DNA of 64,000 nucleotides from Pollutimonas sp. M17. GTDB taxonomy: Bacteria; Pseudomonadota; Gammaproteobacteria; Burkholderiales; Burkholderiaceae_B. Position 1 is the stretch's first letter, and each line of letters opens with the position of its first letter. This document shows positions 26,956 to 36,162 of the stretch, in pieces. The notes under the pieces were generated by a model. The model saw nothing but the letters and a program-made list of their open reading frames with translations. It did no database searches and was not told the DNA's origin. Location: positions 2,976,001-3,040,000 of the forward strand of contig NZ_CP107548.1 in assembly GCF_025836975.1 (NCBI RefSeq). The letters are read 5' to 3'. The position numbers and the translations under genes are program-made.

Positions 26956-27837
26956 ATGAGTTCACTACGCTTCCTGCGCACCTTCGTCGCCATCGCCCGG
27001 CTGGGCTCGTTTTCCGAGGCCGCCGAGCACGTGGGGCTGACCCAGGCCGCCGTCAGCCTGCAGATGCGGACGCTGGAAAAAGAGTTCGGCCGCGAACTGT
27101 TCGACCGCAGCGGGCGGCTGGCCCTGCTGAACCAGGCGGGGCGCGAATTGCTGCCGGAGGTGAACCGCCTGCTGGAACTGTACGACCGCATCCGGCTGCC
27201 GAAGCCGCCCACCGGACACTTCATGGGCGAACTGGCCATAGGCTCCATCGTCTCCAGCATGAGCATCCTGGCCAAAATCGTGTCCCAGTTCAAGAACGAG
27301 CACAAAGAGCTGGGCATACGCCTGGTCTCGGGAAAATCCAGCGAGCTGACCCAGAAGGTGGAACGGGGCGACATCGACGCCGCCTTCGTCGTCGGAACCG
27401 TCAAGCGGCCCGCCGGCACGACGTGGTCCCTGCTCTACCGCGAACCGCTGCGCATCATCGCGCCCCCGTCCGTCCGCAGCGACGACCCCAGGGAAATCCT
27501 GACCCAGCATCCTTTTCTGCGCTTCGACCGCAGCCAGCACACCGGCAGGCAGATAGACCGCGTGCTGCAAAAAATGGGCATCGTTCCCGACGACTTCCTG
27601 GAACTGAACGCCATCGAGCAACTGCTCAGCCTGGTGCAGCAGGACGTGGGGGTCACCGTGCTGCCGCTGCTGCATACGCTGGACTGGGAAACCGTGAGCG
27701 GCCTGCGCATACTCCCTTTGCCCGCCGAGCTGGGCTCGCCCTCGCGCGATATCGGCATGATCGTGCGGCGCGACAGCATGCAGCTGGACATCACCCAGGC
27801 CATCTACGACCGTTACGCCAGCCTGTCTGTCTCTTAG
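26956..27837 (+). CDS. LysR-family regulator of the ggt/peptide transport operon (inferred)
   Basis: The 293-residue LysR regulator has an N-terminal helix-turn-helix (FLRTFVAIARLGSFSEAAEHVGLTQAAVSLQMRTLEKEFGRELFDR) and an effector domain beginning GELAIGSIVSSMS. It is transcribed divergently from the gamma-glutamyltransferase operon across a 109-base AT-rich spacer, the standard LysR arrangement. It therefore probably activates that operon in response to a related ligand. Confidence 0.92.
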   Translation: MSSLRFLRTFVAIARLGSFSEAAEHVGLTQAAVSLQMRTLEKEFGRELFDRSGRLALLNQAGRELLPEVNRLLELYDRIRLPKPPTGHFMGELAIGSIVSSMSILAKIVSQFKNEHKELGIRLVSGKSSELTQKVERGDIDAAFVVGTVKRPAGTTWSLLYREPLRIIAPPSVRSDDPREILTQHPFLRFDRSQHTGRQIDRVLQKMGIVPDDFLELNAIEQLLSLVQQDVGVTVLPLLHTLDWETVSGLRILPLPAELGSPSRDIGMIVRRDSMQLDITQAIYDRYASLSVS

Positions 27838-27866
27838 GTAGAATGTGAAAAAAACAGGAGGCGGTC

Positions 27867-29204
27867 TTGGCGCTCGGACGTATCGGTAATTGGTATTTCG
27901 GATGGACCATCGTTGCCGCGGCCGCAACGCTTACGCTATTGACGGTGGGCCTGCGCATGGGCATAGGCCCATTCTTCCTGCCCATCGCGCACGACCTGGG
28001 GTTCAGCCGTAGCCTGCTGGCCGGCATCGTCGCCATCGGCATGCTGTTCTACGGCATAGGCATGCCCATCGCGGGGCATCTGGTCAATACCCGCGGAACG
28101 CGCTTCGTGCTGCTGCTGGGCACCGTCCTGGTCGTGGCCGCCATCGCCTGGACCGTCGTCGCCAGCGGCCCCATAAGCTTCCTGCTGGCCTTCGGGGTGC
28201 TGCTGTCCCTGGGCCTGTCTTTCATCAGTCCCGTCACCATGACCCCTGTGCTGAGCCGCTGGTTCGTGCGGCGGCGCGGCATGGCGCTGTTCTTTCTGTC
28301 CACCGGCTCCATGGCCGGCATCGCCATCCTGACGCCCGTGCTGGGCCTGTCCATCGAATGGCTGGGCTGGCGCGAGACCATACTGAGCTTCGCCGCCGTG
28401 CTGGCCGTGGTCACCGTCCCCATCGCGCTGTTCATCATCCGCGAAGATGCGCCGCCCGAAGCGGATGCCGGCCCCGCGGCAGCGGGCGCCGCTGCATCAA
28501 CGGCATCAACGGCCGCTCCATCGGCGCTCGCCGCCGCCAACTGCGCATCGCCCGCGATCGGACAGGCGGCGATCCGGCCCCTGCCCTCCGCCGATCTTAA
28601 AGTCCGCGATGCCCTGCACACCGTCCAGTTCTGGAAGATCGCCTTCGGCCTGTTCGCCTGCGGGTACAGCATGAACCTGCTGGGCACCCACGGCGTACCC
28701 ATGCTGATGGACCATGGCTTCGACGCGATGACCGGTTCCTTCGGCATCGGCCTGATCGGCTTCGCCGCCATATTCAGCACCCTGGTGCTGGGCCGCCTGT
28801 CGGACATGGTGCCGCGCAAGAACATTCTTTCCGCGATCTATCTGATCCGCGGCCTGGGCTTTTTCGCGCTGGTGATGGTGGGCACGCAATGGGAACTCTA
28901 CGCCGCCGCCACCATAGGCGGCATCGTGTGGGCCGGCAGCATCGCCCTGTCCTCCGCCATTCTGGCCGATCTTTACGGCGTGCGCCTGGTCGGCATTCTT
29001 TACGGCTGGACCTACCTGGGCCACCAGGTCGGCGGCATGATCAGTTCGTGGCTGGGCGGCTGGGGCTACGAAACCTTCGGCACGCACTGGATCGCATTCG
29101 GCAGCGCGGGGGCGCTGCTGCTGGCGGCCAGCAGCGTATCCATGACGCTGCCCGCGTCCCGGCAGGCCTTCGTGCTGCCCGCGGTAGCGCGACAGCCGCG
29201 ATAG
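27867..29204 (+). CDS. MFS transporter with Ala-rich central loop, TTG start
   Basis: This 445-residue major facilitator protein has about 12 spans in two halves. The central cytoplasmic loop (about residues 193-245) is unusually long and Ala/Pro/Ser-rich. A TTG start is selected because a perfect AGGAGG lies 5 bases before it. The gene follows the LysR gene by 29 bases in the same direction and may be co-transcribed. The layout resembles monocarboxylate transporter-like MFS proteins. The substrate is unknown. Confidence 0.85.
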   Translation: MALGRIGNWYFGWTIVAAAATLTLLTVGLRMGIGPFFLPIAHDLGFSRSLLAGIVAIGMLFYGIGMPIAGHLVNTRGTRFVLLLGTVLVVAAIAWTVVASGPISFLLAFGVLLSLGLSFISPVTMTPVLSRWFVRRRGMALFFLSTGSMAGIAILTPVLGLSIEWLGWRETILSFAAVLAVVTVPIALFIIREDAPPEADAGPAAAGAAASTASTAAPSALAAANCASPAIGQAAIRPLPSADLKVRDALHTVQFWKIAFGLFACGYSMNLLGTHGVPMLMDHGFDAMTGSFGIGLIGFAAIFSTLVLGRLSDMVPRKNILSAIYLIRGLGFFALVMVGTQWELYAAATIGGIVWAGSIALSSAILADLYGVRLVGILYGWTYLGHQVGGMISSWLGGWGYETFGTHWIAFGSAGALLLAASSVSMTLPASRQAFVLPAVARQPR

Positions 29205-29225
29205 ACAGGCCGCGAGCCCTTACTC

Positions 29226-29570
29226 TCAATGCGCCGGAGGCTGCAAGGCGATGACGGCCATGCCGAGCAGCGCAATGGCCGCCCCCGCCACGTCCCAGCG
29301 TGTCAATGCAACGCCATCGACGAATCGCAGCCACAGCAGGGCCATCGCGATATACATGCCGCCATAGGCCGCGTAGGTCCTGCCCGCGGCGGTGGGGTGC
29401 AAGGTCAGCAGCCAGGCGAACAAGGCCAGCGAAATAAAGGCGGGAACAAGCAGGTACAGGCTCTTTCCCTGGCGAAGCACCAGCCAGGGCAGATAACAGC
29501 CGATGATTTCGGCCAGGGCCGTAACGGCGAACAGCAAGCTCAAACGCAACAGTTCCAACACGGGCTCCAC
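29226..29570 (-). CDS. ynfA: YnfA family (UPF0060) small membrane protein
   Basis: The 114-residue protein has four hydrophobic spans and UPF0060 signature segments: [46 protein letters not shown] and [15 protein letters not shown]. The family is related to small multidrug resistance exporters, but its physiological role is uncertain. It is convergent with the upstream MFS gene (21 bases between stops). Confidence 0.92.
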   Translation of the reverse strand: MEPVLELLRLSLLFAVTALAEIIGCYLPWLVLRQGKSLYLLVPAFISLALFAWLLTLHPTAAGRTYAAYGGMYIAMALLWLRFVDGVALTRWDVAGAAIALLGMAVIALQPPAH

Positions 29571-29598
29571 GGACGCAATACTTCATAGCGGGACGATA

Positions 29599-29638
29599 AC
29601 GCACAAAGCGGCGGCCTGCCGGCCGCCGCTTTGTGCGT
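29599..29638. terminator. Long perfect hairpin, likely terminator behind the orphan Bug gene
   Basis: An 18-bp perfect stem (arms GCACAAAGCGGCGGCC and GGCCGCCGCTTTGTGC plus 2 bp) has a 4-base loop, centred at 29618. It lies 80 bases after the stop of the binding-protein gene and 29 bases before ynfA. There is no T-run, so it may be a terminator, a processing site or a repeat. Confidence 0.5.
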
Positions 29639-29717
29639 CGTTGCTGGATATCTCGGTGGCCCTTTGCGTTCGCCGTCCCGAATCGGTCCGATCGGACGCT
29701 TCCGGCCAGCGCCCCGC

Positions 29718-30704
29718 CTATTGCGGCTGCAGGTTCGCCTTTTTGATCAGCTTTCCAAACCGCTCGAATTCCTCGCGATTCATCTCGGCCATTTCCGCCG
29801 CGCTTATCGGCGTTATCTCGCCCCCCAGGCCCAGCAAACGCTCACGCACATCCGGCATGGCCAGCGTCTGATTCAAGGTCTTGTTGAGCAGCTCTATGAT
29901 TTTGGGATCGGTGCCGCCGGTGACGAACATGCCGTACCACGTGTACATATCGGCCCCCGTCACCCCGCTTTCAGCCAATGTCGGGACGTCGGGCAATTGC
30001 TCGGAGCGCTTGGGTGAAAGAACGGCCAGGGCGCGCAATCCGCCGCTGCGAATCTGGGCCATGGAGGAAGAGCTGGTGTCGAACATCATGGACACTTCGC
30101 CCGAGATGATGTCTATATGCGCTTGCGAGCTGCCCTTATAAGGCACATGCGTCGCTTCGGCGCCCACCGCCAACCCAAAAGCCACTCCAGCAATGTGCTG
30201 CGTGCTGCCGATACCCGAGGAGCCATACGTCAGTTGGCCCGGATTGGCTTTCATGGCCTCGATGACATCCTTCACCGACTTGTACGGCGAATCCTTGCCC
30301 ACCACCAGAACGTGCGGCACCTTGGCAATCAGGCCTACCGCGTTGATGTCCTTGAGCGGGTCATAAGCCAGCTTGAGCATGTGCGGGGCAATGGCCTGAT
30401 TGGTGTTCGTGGCGGCAAGCAGCGTATGGCCGTCCGCCGCTGCGCGCGCGGTGGCATCCGCCGCAATGGTCTGGGAGGCGCCGGGGCGGTTCTCCACGAT
30501 CACCGACTGCTTCAGCGCCTGGCTGAATTTGTCGGCGAACATTCTGGCCAGAATGTCTGTGCCGCCCCCGGCCGAGGCGCCCACCATGATGCGTATGGGC
30601 TTGCTCGGGTAGTCGCCGGCAGCCATGGCGGGTGCCGCAAAGGCCAGCGCCAGCGCCATGCCGCCGCGCAGCAGTCCCCGGTAAAAAGCAACGTTCCTGA
30701 TCAT
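29718..30704 (-). CDS. Bug-family (TctC) tripartite tricarboxylate transporter binding protein, orphan
   Basis: This 328-residue periplasmic binding protein has a signal peptide (LRGGMALALAFAAPAMAAGDYPSKPIRIMVGASAGGGTDILARMFADK) with the Bug-family start PSKPIR and the AGGGTD carboxylate-binding loop. It starts behind AGGAG. No tctA or tctB gene adjoins it. Orphan Bug proteins are common in Alcaligenaceae and may share permeases or act as sensors. It is divergent from the enoyl-CoA hydratase gene, hinting at a CoA-thioester-forming carboxylate as ligand. Confidence 0.92.
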   Translation of the reverse strand: MIRNVAFYRGLLRGGMALALAFAAPAMAAGDYPSKPIRIMVGASAGGGTDILARMFADKFSQALKQSVIVENRPGASQTIAADATARAAADGHTLLAATNTNQAIAPHMLKLAYDPLKDINAVGLIAKVPHVLVVGKDSPYKSVKDVIEAMKANPGQLTYGSSGIGSTQHIAGVAFGLAVGAEATHVPYKGSSQAHIDIISGEVSMMFDTSSSSMAQIRSGGLRALAVLSPKRSEQLPDVPTLAESGVTGADMYTWYGMFVTGGTDPKIIELLNKTLNQTLAMPDVRERLLGLGGEITPISAAEMAEMNREEFERFGKLIKKANLQPQ

Positions 30705-31098
30705 CGAATTGTCTCCTGGGTTTTCTATTTAGCTGGTTATTCAATGCCAATGAAGAGATGGCATGACTGCTGAGTGTACAAGTGGGATGAATGCCGGCCA
30801 AATGATTTTTTCTTTCGTCGAGGACAAGAAAAGGTATCGCCGAAAAGCAGATCGGCAGACCCTTTCACAGGCTAGTTTTTTTGCTCATATGCACAAGAAA
30901 ATGTCGTTTGATTCGCTATGGGGGCTCTTGTAGACTGTTTTCACTCAAGGGACACGGCGGTCCGAAGGCATGCCCCGTGCCGTTTCCCGGCGTTTCCCGA
31001 CAACATCAAGCCCACGCAAGCACCACGTCTCCGTCCGCCCCGTCGGACACCGGATTCGTTTGCACTTGCCGATCAACCCAGACGTAGGATAGGAACAC
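30705..31098. other. 394-base divergent intergenic region
   Basis: No gene is seen here. It must hold the promoters of the orphan Bug gene and the enoyl-CoA hydratase gene. The only symmetry noticed is ATGCCA-N9-TGGCAT (30744-30764), of a size that could bind a regulator. Nothing else stands out. Confidence 0.5.
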
Positions 31099-31878
31099 AT
31101 GACGAACAGTATCCAGGTAGCAAAGAAAGATCACGTTGCCACGGTCTTGCTAAACCGTCCTGACAAAATGAACGCGCTTGACTACGACGGCTGGATACAG
31201 CTTGACCAGGCGCTGCGCGCGCTGTCGGACGATGATGACGTACGCTGCATCGTGCTCAGCGGCGCCGGAGGCCGTGCATTCTCGTCGGGCGCCGACATTT
31301 CGGAATTCACGACACGGCGCCAGAATGCGGAGCAGGCAGCCGCCTACGGGGTGGTAACGCAATCCGCCATGGATGCGCTGGCCACTTGCCGGCATCCCAC
31401 CATCGCCATGATCACCGGCGTATGCGTCGGGGGCGGACTGGAGCTCGCTTCGGTTTGCGATCTGCGCTACAGCAATGCGTCAGGCCGTTTCGGCGTGCCC
31501 GTGAACAAGCTGGGACTGGTCCTGTCCTACGGGGAAATGCGCGGTCTGGTCCGTGTCGTGGGCACGGCCATCGCCATGGAGATCGTCCTGGAAGGCCGGG
31601 TGTTCGATGCCGAAGAAGCCCAGGACAAGCGGCTTATCAATCGCATCTACCCGGATGAGGCGCTTGAAGGCGCCGTCATGGATATTGCCAACACCATCGC
31701 GGAGCGCGCCCCGCTGGTGAACAGGTGGCACAAGAAGTTCAGCCGCCGCCTGCTGGACCCCGCGGAGATTACCCCGGAGGAATGGAAGGAATCCTATGCC
31801 TGCTTCGATACCGAAGACTTCCAGATCGGCTACCAGGCATTCCTGAACAAAGAAAAACCACAATTCAAGGGCCGCTGA
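31099..31878 (+). CDS. Enoyl-CoA hydratase/isomerase family protein
   Basis: The 259-residue crotonase-fold protein has the oxyanion-hole segments SGAGGRAFSSGADISEF and MITGVCVGGGLELASVCDLRYS. It acts on an acyl-CoA, but hydratase, isomerase or hydrolase chemistry cannot be told apart from sequence alone. The CoA-transferase gene follows after 37 bases in the same direction, so the pair probably activates and processes one carboxylic acid. The orphan Bug binding protein is divergent from it. Confidence 0.9.
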   Translation: MTNSIQVAKKDHVATVLLNRPDKMNALDYDGWIQLDQALRALSDDDDVRCIVLSGAGGRAFSSGADISEFTTRRQNAEQAAAYGVVTQSAMDALATCRHPTIAMITGVCVGGGLELASVCDLRYSNASGRFGVPVNKLGLVLSYGEMRGLVRVVGTAIAMEIVLEGRVFDAEEAQDKRLINRIYPDEALEGAVMDIANTIAERAPLVNRWHKKFSRRLLDPAEITPEEWKESYACFDTEDFQIGYQAFLNKEKPQFKGR

Positions 31879-31915
31879 GCCGCCCGATTCCCAATCAATT
31901 CCCACACGAGTCACT

Positions 31916-33112
31916 ATGGATCTACCTCTTTCCAACATACGCGTCCTCGATGTCAGCCAGATCATGGCCGGCCCTTTCTGCTGCATGCTGCTTGGCGATA
32001 TGGGCGCGGACGTCATCAAAATAGAACCTCCAGGCGTCGGCGACCAGACCCGCAAGGCGATGGGGTTCAAGCTCAAGGGCGAAGACAGCGGCGGCTTTCT
32101 GGCGCTGAACCGGAACAAGCGCAGCGTCGAGATCAATCTCAAGTCGGAAGCGGGCCTGGAGGCGTTCTACGCCCTGGTCAAGACGGCGGATGTGCTGGTC
32201 GAAAACAACCGGCCGGGCGTCGCCAAGCGCCTGAAGATCGACTATGAGACGCTTAAGGAAATCAATCCGCGACTGGTGTATGCCAGCATCTCGGGCTTTG
32301 GCCAGACAGGGCCGTGGACATTGCGCCCCGGCCTGGACCTGATAGCACAGGCCACGTCCGGCGTGATGAGCGTCATGGGCCACCCCGGCGGCTTGCCCGT
32401 CAAGTCCAGCATACCGCTTGCCGACCTGGGCGCGGGACTGTTCTGTGTATACGGGATACTCAGTGCCTTGATGGGCCGGCAAAGCAGCGGCCTGGGCCAG
32501 TACGTCGATGCATCGCTGTTCGAGACGGCGCTGGGCTTGTCGGTCTGGGAAACCACGGAGTACTGGGGCACCAATACCCTGCCGACACCCATCGGAAGCG
32601 CAAACCGCATGAGCGCGCCCTACCAGGCCGTCAAGGCCAGCGACAGGTACTTCGTCATTGGCGCCGCCAACCAGAAGCTGTGGACCGCCTTGTGCCGCGC
32701 CATAGGCGGCGATGCCTTGCTGGACGATCCGCGCTATGCAACGAACGCCGACCGCATCAAGAACCTGGCGCCGCTCATCGAAAGCCTGGAATCCATATTC
32801 TCGGCCAAAACCGCCGAGGAATGGGTGGACATCATTCTGGAGGCGGGTGTGCCGGCCGCCCCCATTTTGAACTACCAGGAGGCCACGACGAATGAGCAGG
32901 CGCAAGCGCGGCAAATGGTGTTGCCGATAGAGCATCCGGTCGAAGGCAGCATCAATACATTGGGCTTTCCCGTCAAGCTCAGCCGGACACCCCAGAAAGT
33001 GCGCCATGCGCCTCCCCTGCTGGGCCAGCACACCCGCGAAGTCCTGCTCGAGTCAGGCCTCGATCCGGAACAGTTCGAGCAGCTTGCCGAGAAAGGCGCG
33101 TTTCAAAAGTAG
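31916..33112 (+). CDS. CaiB/BaiF family (class III) CoA-transferase
   Basis: The 398-residue protein has the class III CoA-transferase opening (LPLSNIRVLDVSQIMAGPFCCMLLGDMGADVIKIEPP) and NRNKRSVEINLKS. The conserved Asp expected to form the acyl anhydride is in IPLADLGAGLFC. These enzymes move CoA between carboxylates without ATP. It lies in a probable operon with the enoyl-CoA hydratase and converges on a LysR gene 15 bases away. The substrate is not determined. Confidence 0.93.
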   Translation: MDLPLSNIRVLDVSQIMAGPFCCMLLGDMGADVIKIEPPGVGDQTRKAMGFKLKGEDSGGFLALNRNKRSVEINLKSEAGLEAFYALVKTADVLVENNRPGVAKRLKIDYETLKEINPRLVYASISGFGQTGPWTLRPGLDLIAQATSGVMSVMGHPGGLPVKSSIPLADLGAGLFCVYGILSALMGRQSSGLGQYVDASLFETALGLSVWETTEYWGTNTLPTPIGSANRMSAPYQAVKASDRYFVIGAANQKLWTALCRAIGGDALLDDPRYATNADRIKNLAPLIESLESIFSAKTAEEWVDIILEAGVPAAPILNYQEATTNEQAQARQMVLPIEHPVEGSINTLGFPVKLSRTPQKVRHAPPLLGQHTREVLLESGLDPEQFEQLAEKGAFQK

Positions 33113-33127
33113 CTCAAGGAGCGGCCG

Positions 33128-34048
33128 TCAAGCGGCCGCTTCGGAGTTGCATGCCGCCTGTCCGGCCTGCGATTGAACCCAATCGACGAAACTGCGTATG
33201 GCGGGAGACGCCGAGCGGGCCTCGGGATAGCTGATGTAGTACGCATAGCTGACCGGCAGGCTGGTATCGAACAATTGCACCAGACGGCCTTCGGCCAGGT
33301 CCTGCTCGATCCATGCGCGCTTGATCAAGGCAACCCCCAGGCCGTCGATGGCCGCATCGATGACCAGATGGCTGGGCCAGAAGGTGGGGCCGCGCGAGGT
33401 ATCCACATCGTGGCAGCCGACATGCTCGAACCAGCTTCGCCAATTGGGATGGGTATGATCGCTGCCATCGTGCAGCAAAGGATAATGCTGCAAGTCTGCG
33501 GGCTTGCCCGGCGCTCCCCTTTCGGCCAGCAGCCTGGGGCAGCAGACCGGCACCGCTTCCACTGAAAAGCAGCGTTCGGACCGCATCCCGGGGTAATTCC
33601 CATGTCCGTACCGGATGACGAGATCCAGGTCTTCCCTTGAGAAGTCGATCAGGTGATTGGACGTGGAGAGCTTCAGGTCGATGTCCGGATACCTATGGAA
33701 GAAGCCCTCGAGCCGGGGCAGCAGCCACTTCACCGAGAAGGTGGGGGACGCGTTGATCTTCAGCACCGAAATATCCTTATGCCTGTGCAGAAGGTCGGTG
33801 GCGTCCAGCACTTGCCGGAAGGCCTGCTGGATCGCGGGCAGATAGGCCTGGCCGATATCCGTAAGGGCCAGTACGCCGTTATTGCGCGAGAACAGCTTGA
33901 CTCCAAGGCTTCCTTCGAGCACGCGTATCTGGTGACTGACGGCGGCCGCTGTGACCGACAGTTCATCGGCGGCACGTATGAAGCTGAGATGCCGGGCCGC
34001 CACCTCAAACGTGCGCAAAGGGTTCAATGGTGGAATTCTGGGCGCCAT
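33128..34048 (-). CDS. LysR-family regulator (GcvA-like)
   Basis: This 306-residue LysR protein has the GcvA-type opening IPPLNPLRTFEVAARHLSFIRAADELSVTAAAVSHQIRVLEGSLGVKLFSR and an effector domain with KINASPTFSVKWLLPRL. GGAG precedes the ATG by 5 bases. It follows tctA on the same strand after 101 bases that contain a hairpin, so it probably has its own promoter. Targets could be the neighbouring CoA-transferase genes or the tct operon. Confidence 0.9.
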   Translation of the reverse strand: MAPRIPPLNPLRTFEVAARHLSFIRAADELSVTAAAVSHQIRVLEGSLGVKLFSRNNGVLALTDIGQAYLPAIQQAFRQVLDATDLLHRHKDISVLKINASPTFSVKWLLPRLEGFFHRYPDIDLKLSTSNHLIDFSREDLDLVIRYGHGNYPGMRSERCFSVEAVPVCCPRLLAERGAPGKPADLQHYPLLHDGSDHTHPNWRSWFEHVGCHDVDTSRGPTFWPSHLVIDAAIDGLGVALIKRAWIEQDLAEGRLVQLFDTSLPVSYAYYISYPEARSASPAIRSFVDWVQSQAGQAACNSEAAA

Positions 34049-34086
34049 GTTTACTCCGATTTAGCATTACGCAGCGACAGTCGACC

Positions 34087-34119
34087 CGTGGCCGCCGATT
34101 CCTTCAACCGGCGGCCACG
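34087..34119. terminator. Hairpin between tctA and the LysR gene
   Basis: A perfect 11-bp inverted repeat, CGTGGCCGCCG (34087-34097) and CGGCGGCCACG (34109-34119), follows the tctA stop by about 30 bases. It lacks a T-run, so a terminator role for the tctCBA transcript is plausible, not proven. Confidence 0.4.
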
Positions 34120-34149
34120 CTGCGCGGCCGCCGCCGCATGCCGGCCCGC

Positions 34150-35646
34150 TTAAGCCATTGCCCGCGCAGTCCCCTTCCGGAACAGCCGGCGCAACAAGGG
34201 GAAGCACCAAACCAGCAAGGTGACGATGCCCAGGATCGCGGACAAGGGACGCTCGAAGAACCCGGTCAAGCCGCCTTGCGTGCTGATCAGCGACTGCATC
34301 AAGTTGCGCTCCACAATTGCTCCCAGCACGATTCCCAGCACCACCGGCGCTATGGGAACTCCACATTCCTCCAGTATGTAGGCCATGATTCCGACCCAGA
34401 ACATCACGGCGATTCCGGAAGCATCGTTATTGATGGCAAACGACCCCACCACGGCAAGAATCAGCAGTGCCGGCATGATGAGCCTCTGCGGTATCCGCAG
34501 CACGACCTTGGCAATGCGTATGGCAAACCAGCCGAATGGCAGCAGCAATAGATTGGCCAGGAAGAAGACAATGAACACGGCGTAGACCAGATCCGCATTG
34601 TTGATGAAGACCGCCGGCCCCGGGTTCATTCCTTTCAGGTAAAGCACGCCGATGGCGATTGCCGTGATGGTATCCCCAGGTATGGCAAATACCAAGGCGG
34701 GAATCCATGCGCTGCTCAAGGCCGCGTTGTTTGCGCTGGAACCGGCGATCACGCCTTCTATGTGGCCTTTGCCCCATTTTTCCGGCGTCCGTGAAAAGCG
34801 CCGGGTAATGGCGGTCGAGATCCATGAGGCAATGTCCGCGCTGGCGCCGGGCAACATGCCGACGAAGGAACCCAGGCTGCAGCTGCGCAGCACGACTCTG
34901 CCATAGCCCCACACCGACGAGAACACATTGCGCCACTCGTCCACTGCCCGGGTGCCCTGCGCATTGGCGGCTTTTCCGGTACGCAGGAAGGATCGGATGA
35001 TTTCGGGCAGGGCAAACATGCCTATCAATGCCGGAATAAAAGAGACGCCCTCGAGCAGATCGGCATTGCCGAAGGTGAACCGGGGATGGCCCGAGGAATA
35101 CTCCATGCCGACGCAGGAGATTCCCAATCCTATAAGCAGAGCCAGGCCGCCCTTGATCGTGTCGTCTCCCGCCACGAAGATCGCGCAGCTCAGGCCCAAT
35201 GCGCTAAGCCAGAAGAATTCGAATACGCTGAATTTCAGGGCCACGTTCGCCAGCATCGGCGCGGCGAAGATAAGGACGGATGAGCCGAACACGCCGCCCA
35301 GCATCGAACACAGCGCCCCGATGCCTATGATATAGCCCGCCCTTCCCTGCAAGGTCAGCTTGTGGGCGTCGTCCACGTAGGCGGCGGATGCCGGCGTGCC
35401 GGGAATGCGCAGCAAAGCCCCGGGAACGTCTCCGGCGGCCATGACCATGGCCGCCGCCGACACAATGGAGGCAATTGCGGCAAGGGGGCTCAAGGCGAAA
35501 GTAAGCGGAACCATCAAGGCGACGGCCATCGTCGCCGTCACTCCAGGGAGCACACCCACGACGAAGCCGAACAACGACGATAGCAATACCACCAGCAATA
35601 TGTCGGCTTGAAACACCATGTCCAAGGCCGGAAGCAAATAATCCAT
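34150..35646 (-). CDS. tctA: Tripartite tricarboxylate transporter large permease TctA
   Basis: This 498-residue membrane protein has about 11-12 spans and TctA-family motifs: VGVLPGVTATMAVALMVPLTF near the start (the GVLPG region) and a second internal GMLPGASADIASWISTAITRRF (repeat half), with PGDTITAIAIGVL later. It forms the channel of a sodium- or proton-driven carboxylate uptake system. It is preceded by tctB (3 bases between genes) and tctC in one operon. Confidence 0.95.
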   Translation of the reverse strand: MDYLLPALDMVFQADILLVVLLSSLFGFVVGVLPGVTATMAVALMVPLTFALSPLAAIASIVSAAAMVMAAGDVPGALLRIPGTPASAAYVDDAHKLTLQGRAGYIIGIGALCSMLGGVFGSSVLIFAAPMLANVALKFSVFEFFWLSALGLSCAIFVAGDDTIKGGLALLIGLGISCVGMEYSSGHPRFTFGNADLLEGVSFIPALIGMFALPEIIRSFLRTGKAANAQGTRAVDEWRNVFSSVWGYGRVVLRSCSLGSFVGMLPGASADIASWISTAITRRFSRTPEKWGKGHIEGVIAGSSANNAALSSAWIPALVFAIPGDTITAIAIGVLYLKGMNPGPAVFINNADLVYAVFIVFFLANLLLLPFGWFAIRIAKVVLRIPQRLIMPALLILAVVGSFAINNDASGIAVMFWVGIMAYILEECGVPIAPVVLGIVLGAIVERNLMQSLISTQGGLTGFFERPLSAILGIVTLLVWCFPLLRRLFRKGTARAMA

Positions 35647-35649
35647 GGG

Positions 35650-36126
35650 CTACCACCAAAACGGTTGAAGGACGCCGGCTGGCAGCGGCACCCGGAGCAG
35701 TTTGCTGAACAGGGCATCCAGCAATAGTGTGATGAACACCGCCAGGCCGACGGAGAAAACGAGGCTCCGGCCCGCCCATAGAAACAGCACGCCCATGGTG
35801 ACGATGCTGAGCAGGGGGAAGCCGATCGCATCACCCAGATGAATGAAGGCTTGAATGGAGGCCAAGACGACAAGGACGGCGAACGCCCCCCTGCCGTTGC
35901 CGCGCCAGTCCGGGCAGGAAAGCAGGGCCTGGCGCCAGCCGGCCTGACGGCCCACCCGTATCAGGAGCAGTCCCCCGAACAGGATGAAGCCCCATGCCAC
36001 GATGGCGGGAAACATGGCAGGCCCATAGTAGTGGCCGGGAATCTGGGGAAAGCTCTGGATATGCCACAGTATGGCTATCCCCAGGACTGTGGCCAGCAGC
36101 CCCAGCAAAGTATCGCTAAGTCGCAC
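35650..36126 (-). CDS. tctB: Tripartite tricarboxylate transporter small permease TctB, GTG start
   Basis: The 158-residue protein has four predicted membrane spans and the TctB pattern (FPQIPGHYYGPAMFPAIVAWGFILFGGLLL). It starts with GTG behind AGGAAATAGC. It lies between tctC and tctA and forms the small membrane subunit of the carboxylate transporter. Confidence 0.9.
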   Translation of the reverse strand: MRLSDTLLGLLATVLGIAILWHIQSFPQIPGHYYGPAMFPAIVAWGFILFGGLLLIRVGRQAGWRQALLSCPDWRGNGRGAFAVLVVLASIQAFIHLGDAIGFPLLSIVTMGVLFLWAGRSLVFSVGLAVFITLLLDALFSKLLRVPLPAGVLQPFWW

Positions 36127-36162
36127 GCTATTTCCTGATATTTTTTGAACGGGGCAAGGGCC

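Noticed and set aside
33120-33140. AGCGGCCG/CGGCCGCT palindrome between the CoA-transferase and LysR stops
   Set aside because: It lies largely within the coding end of the LysR gene (Ala codons) and lacks terminator features.
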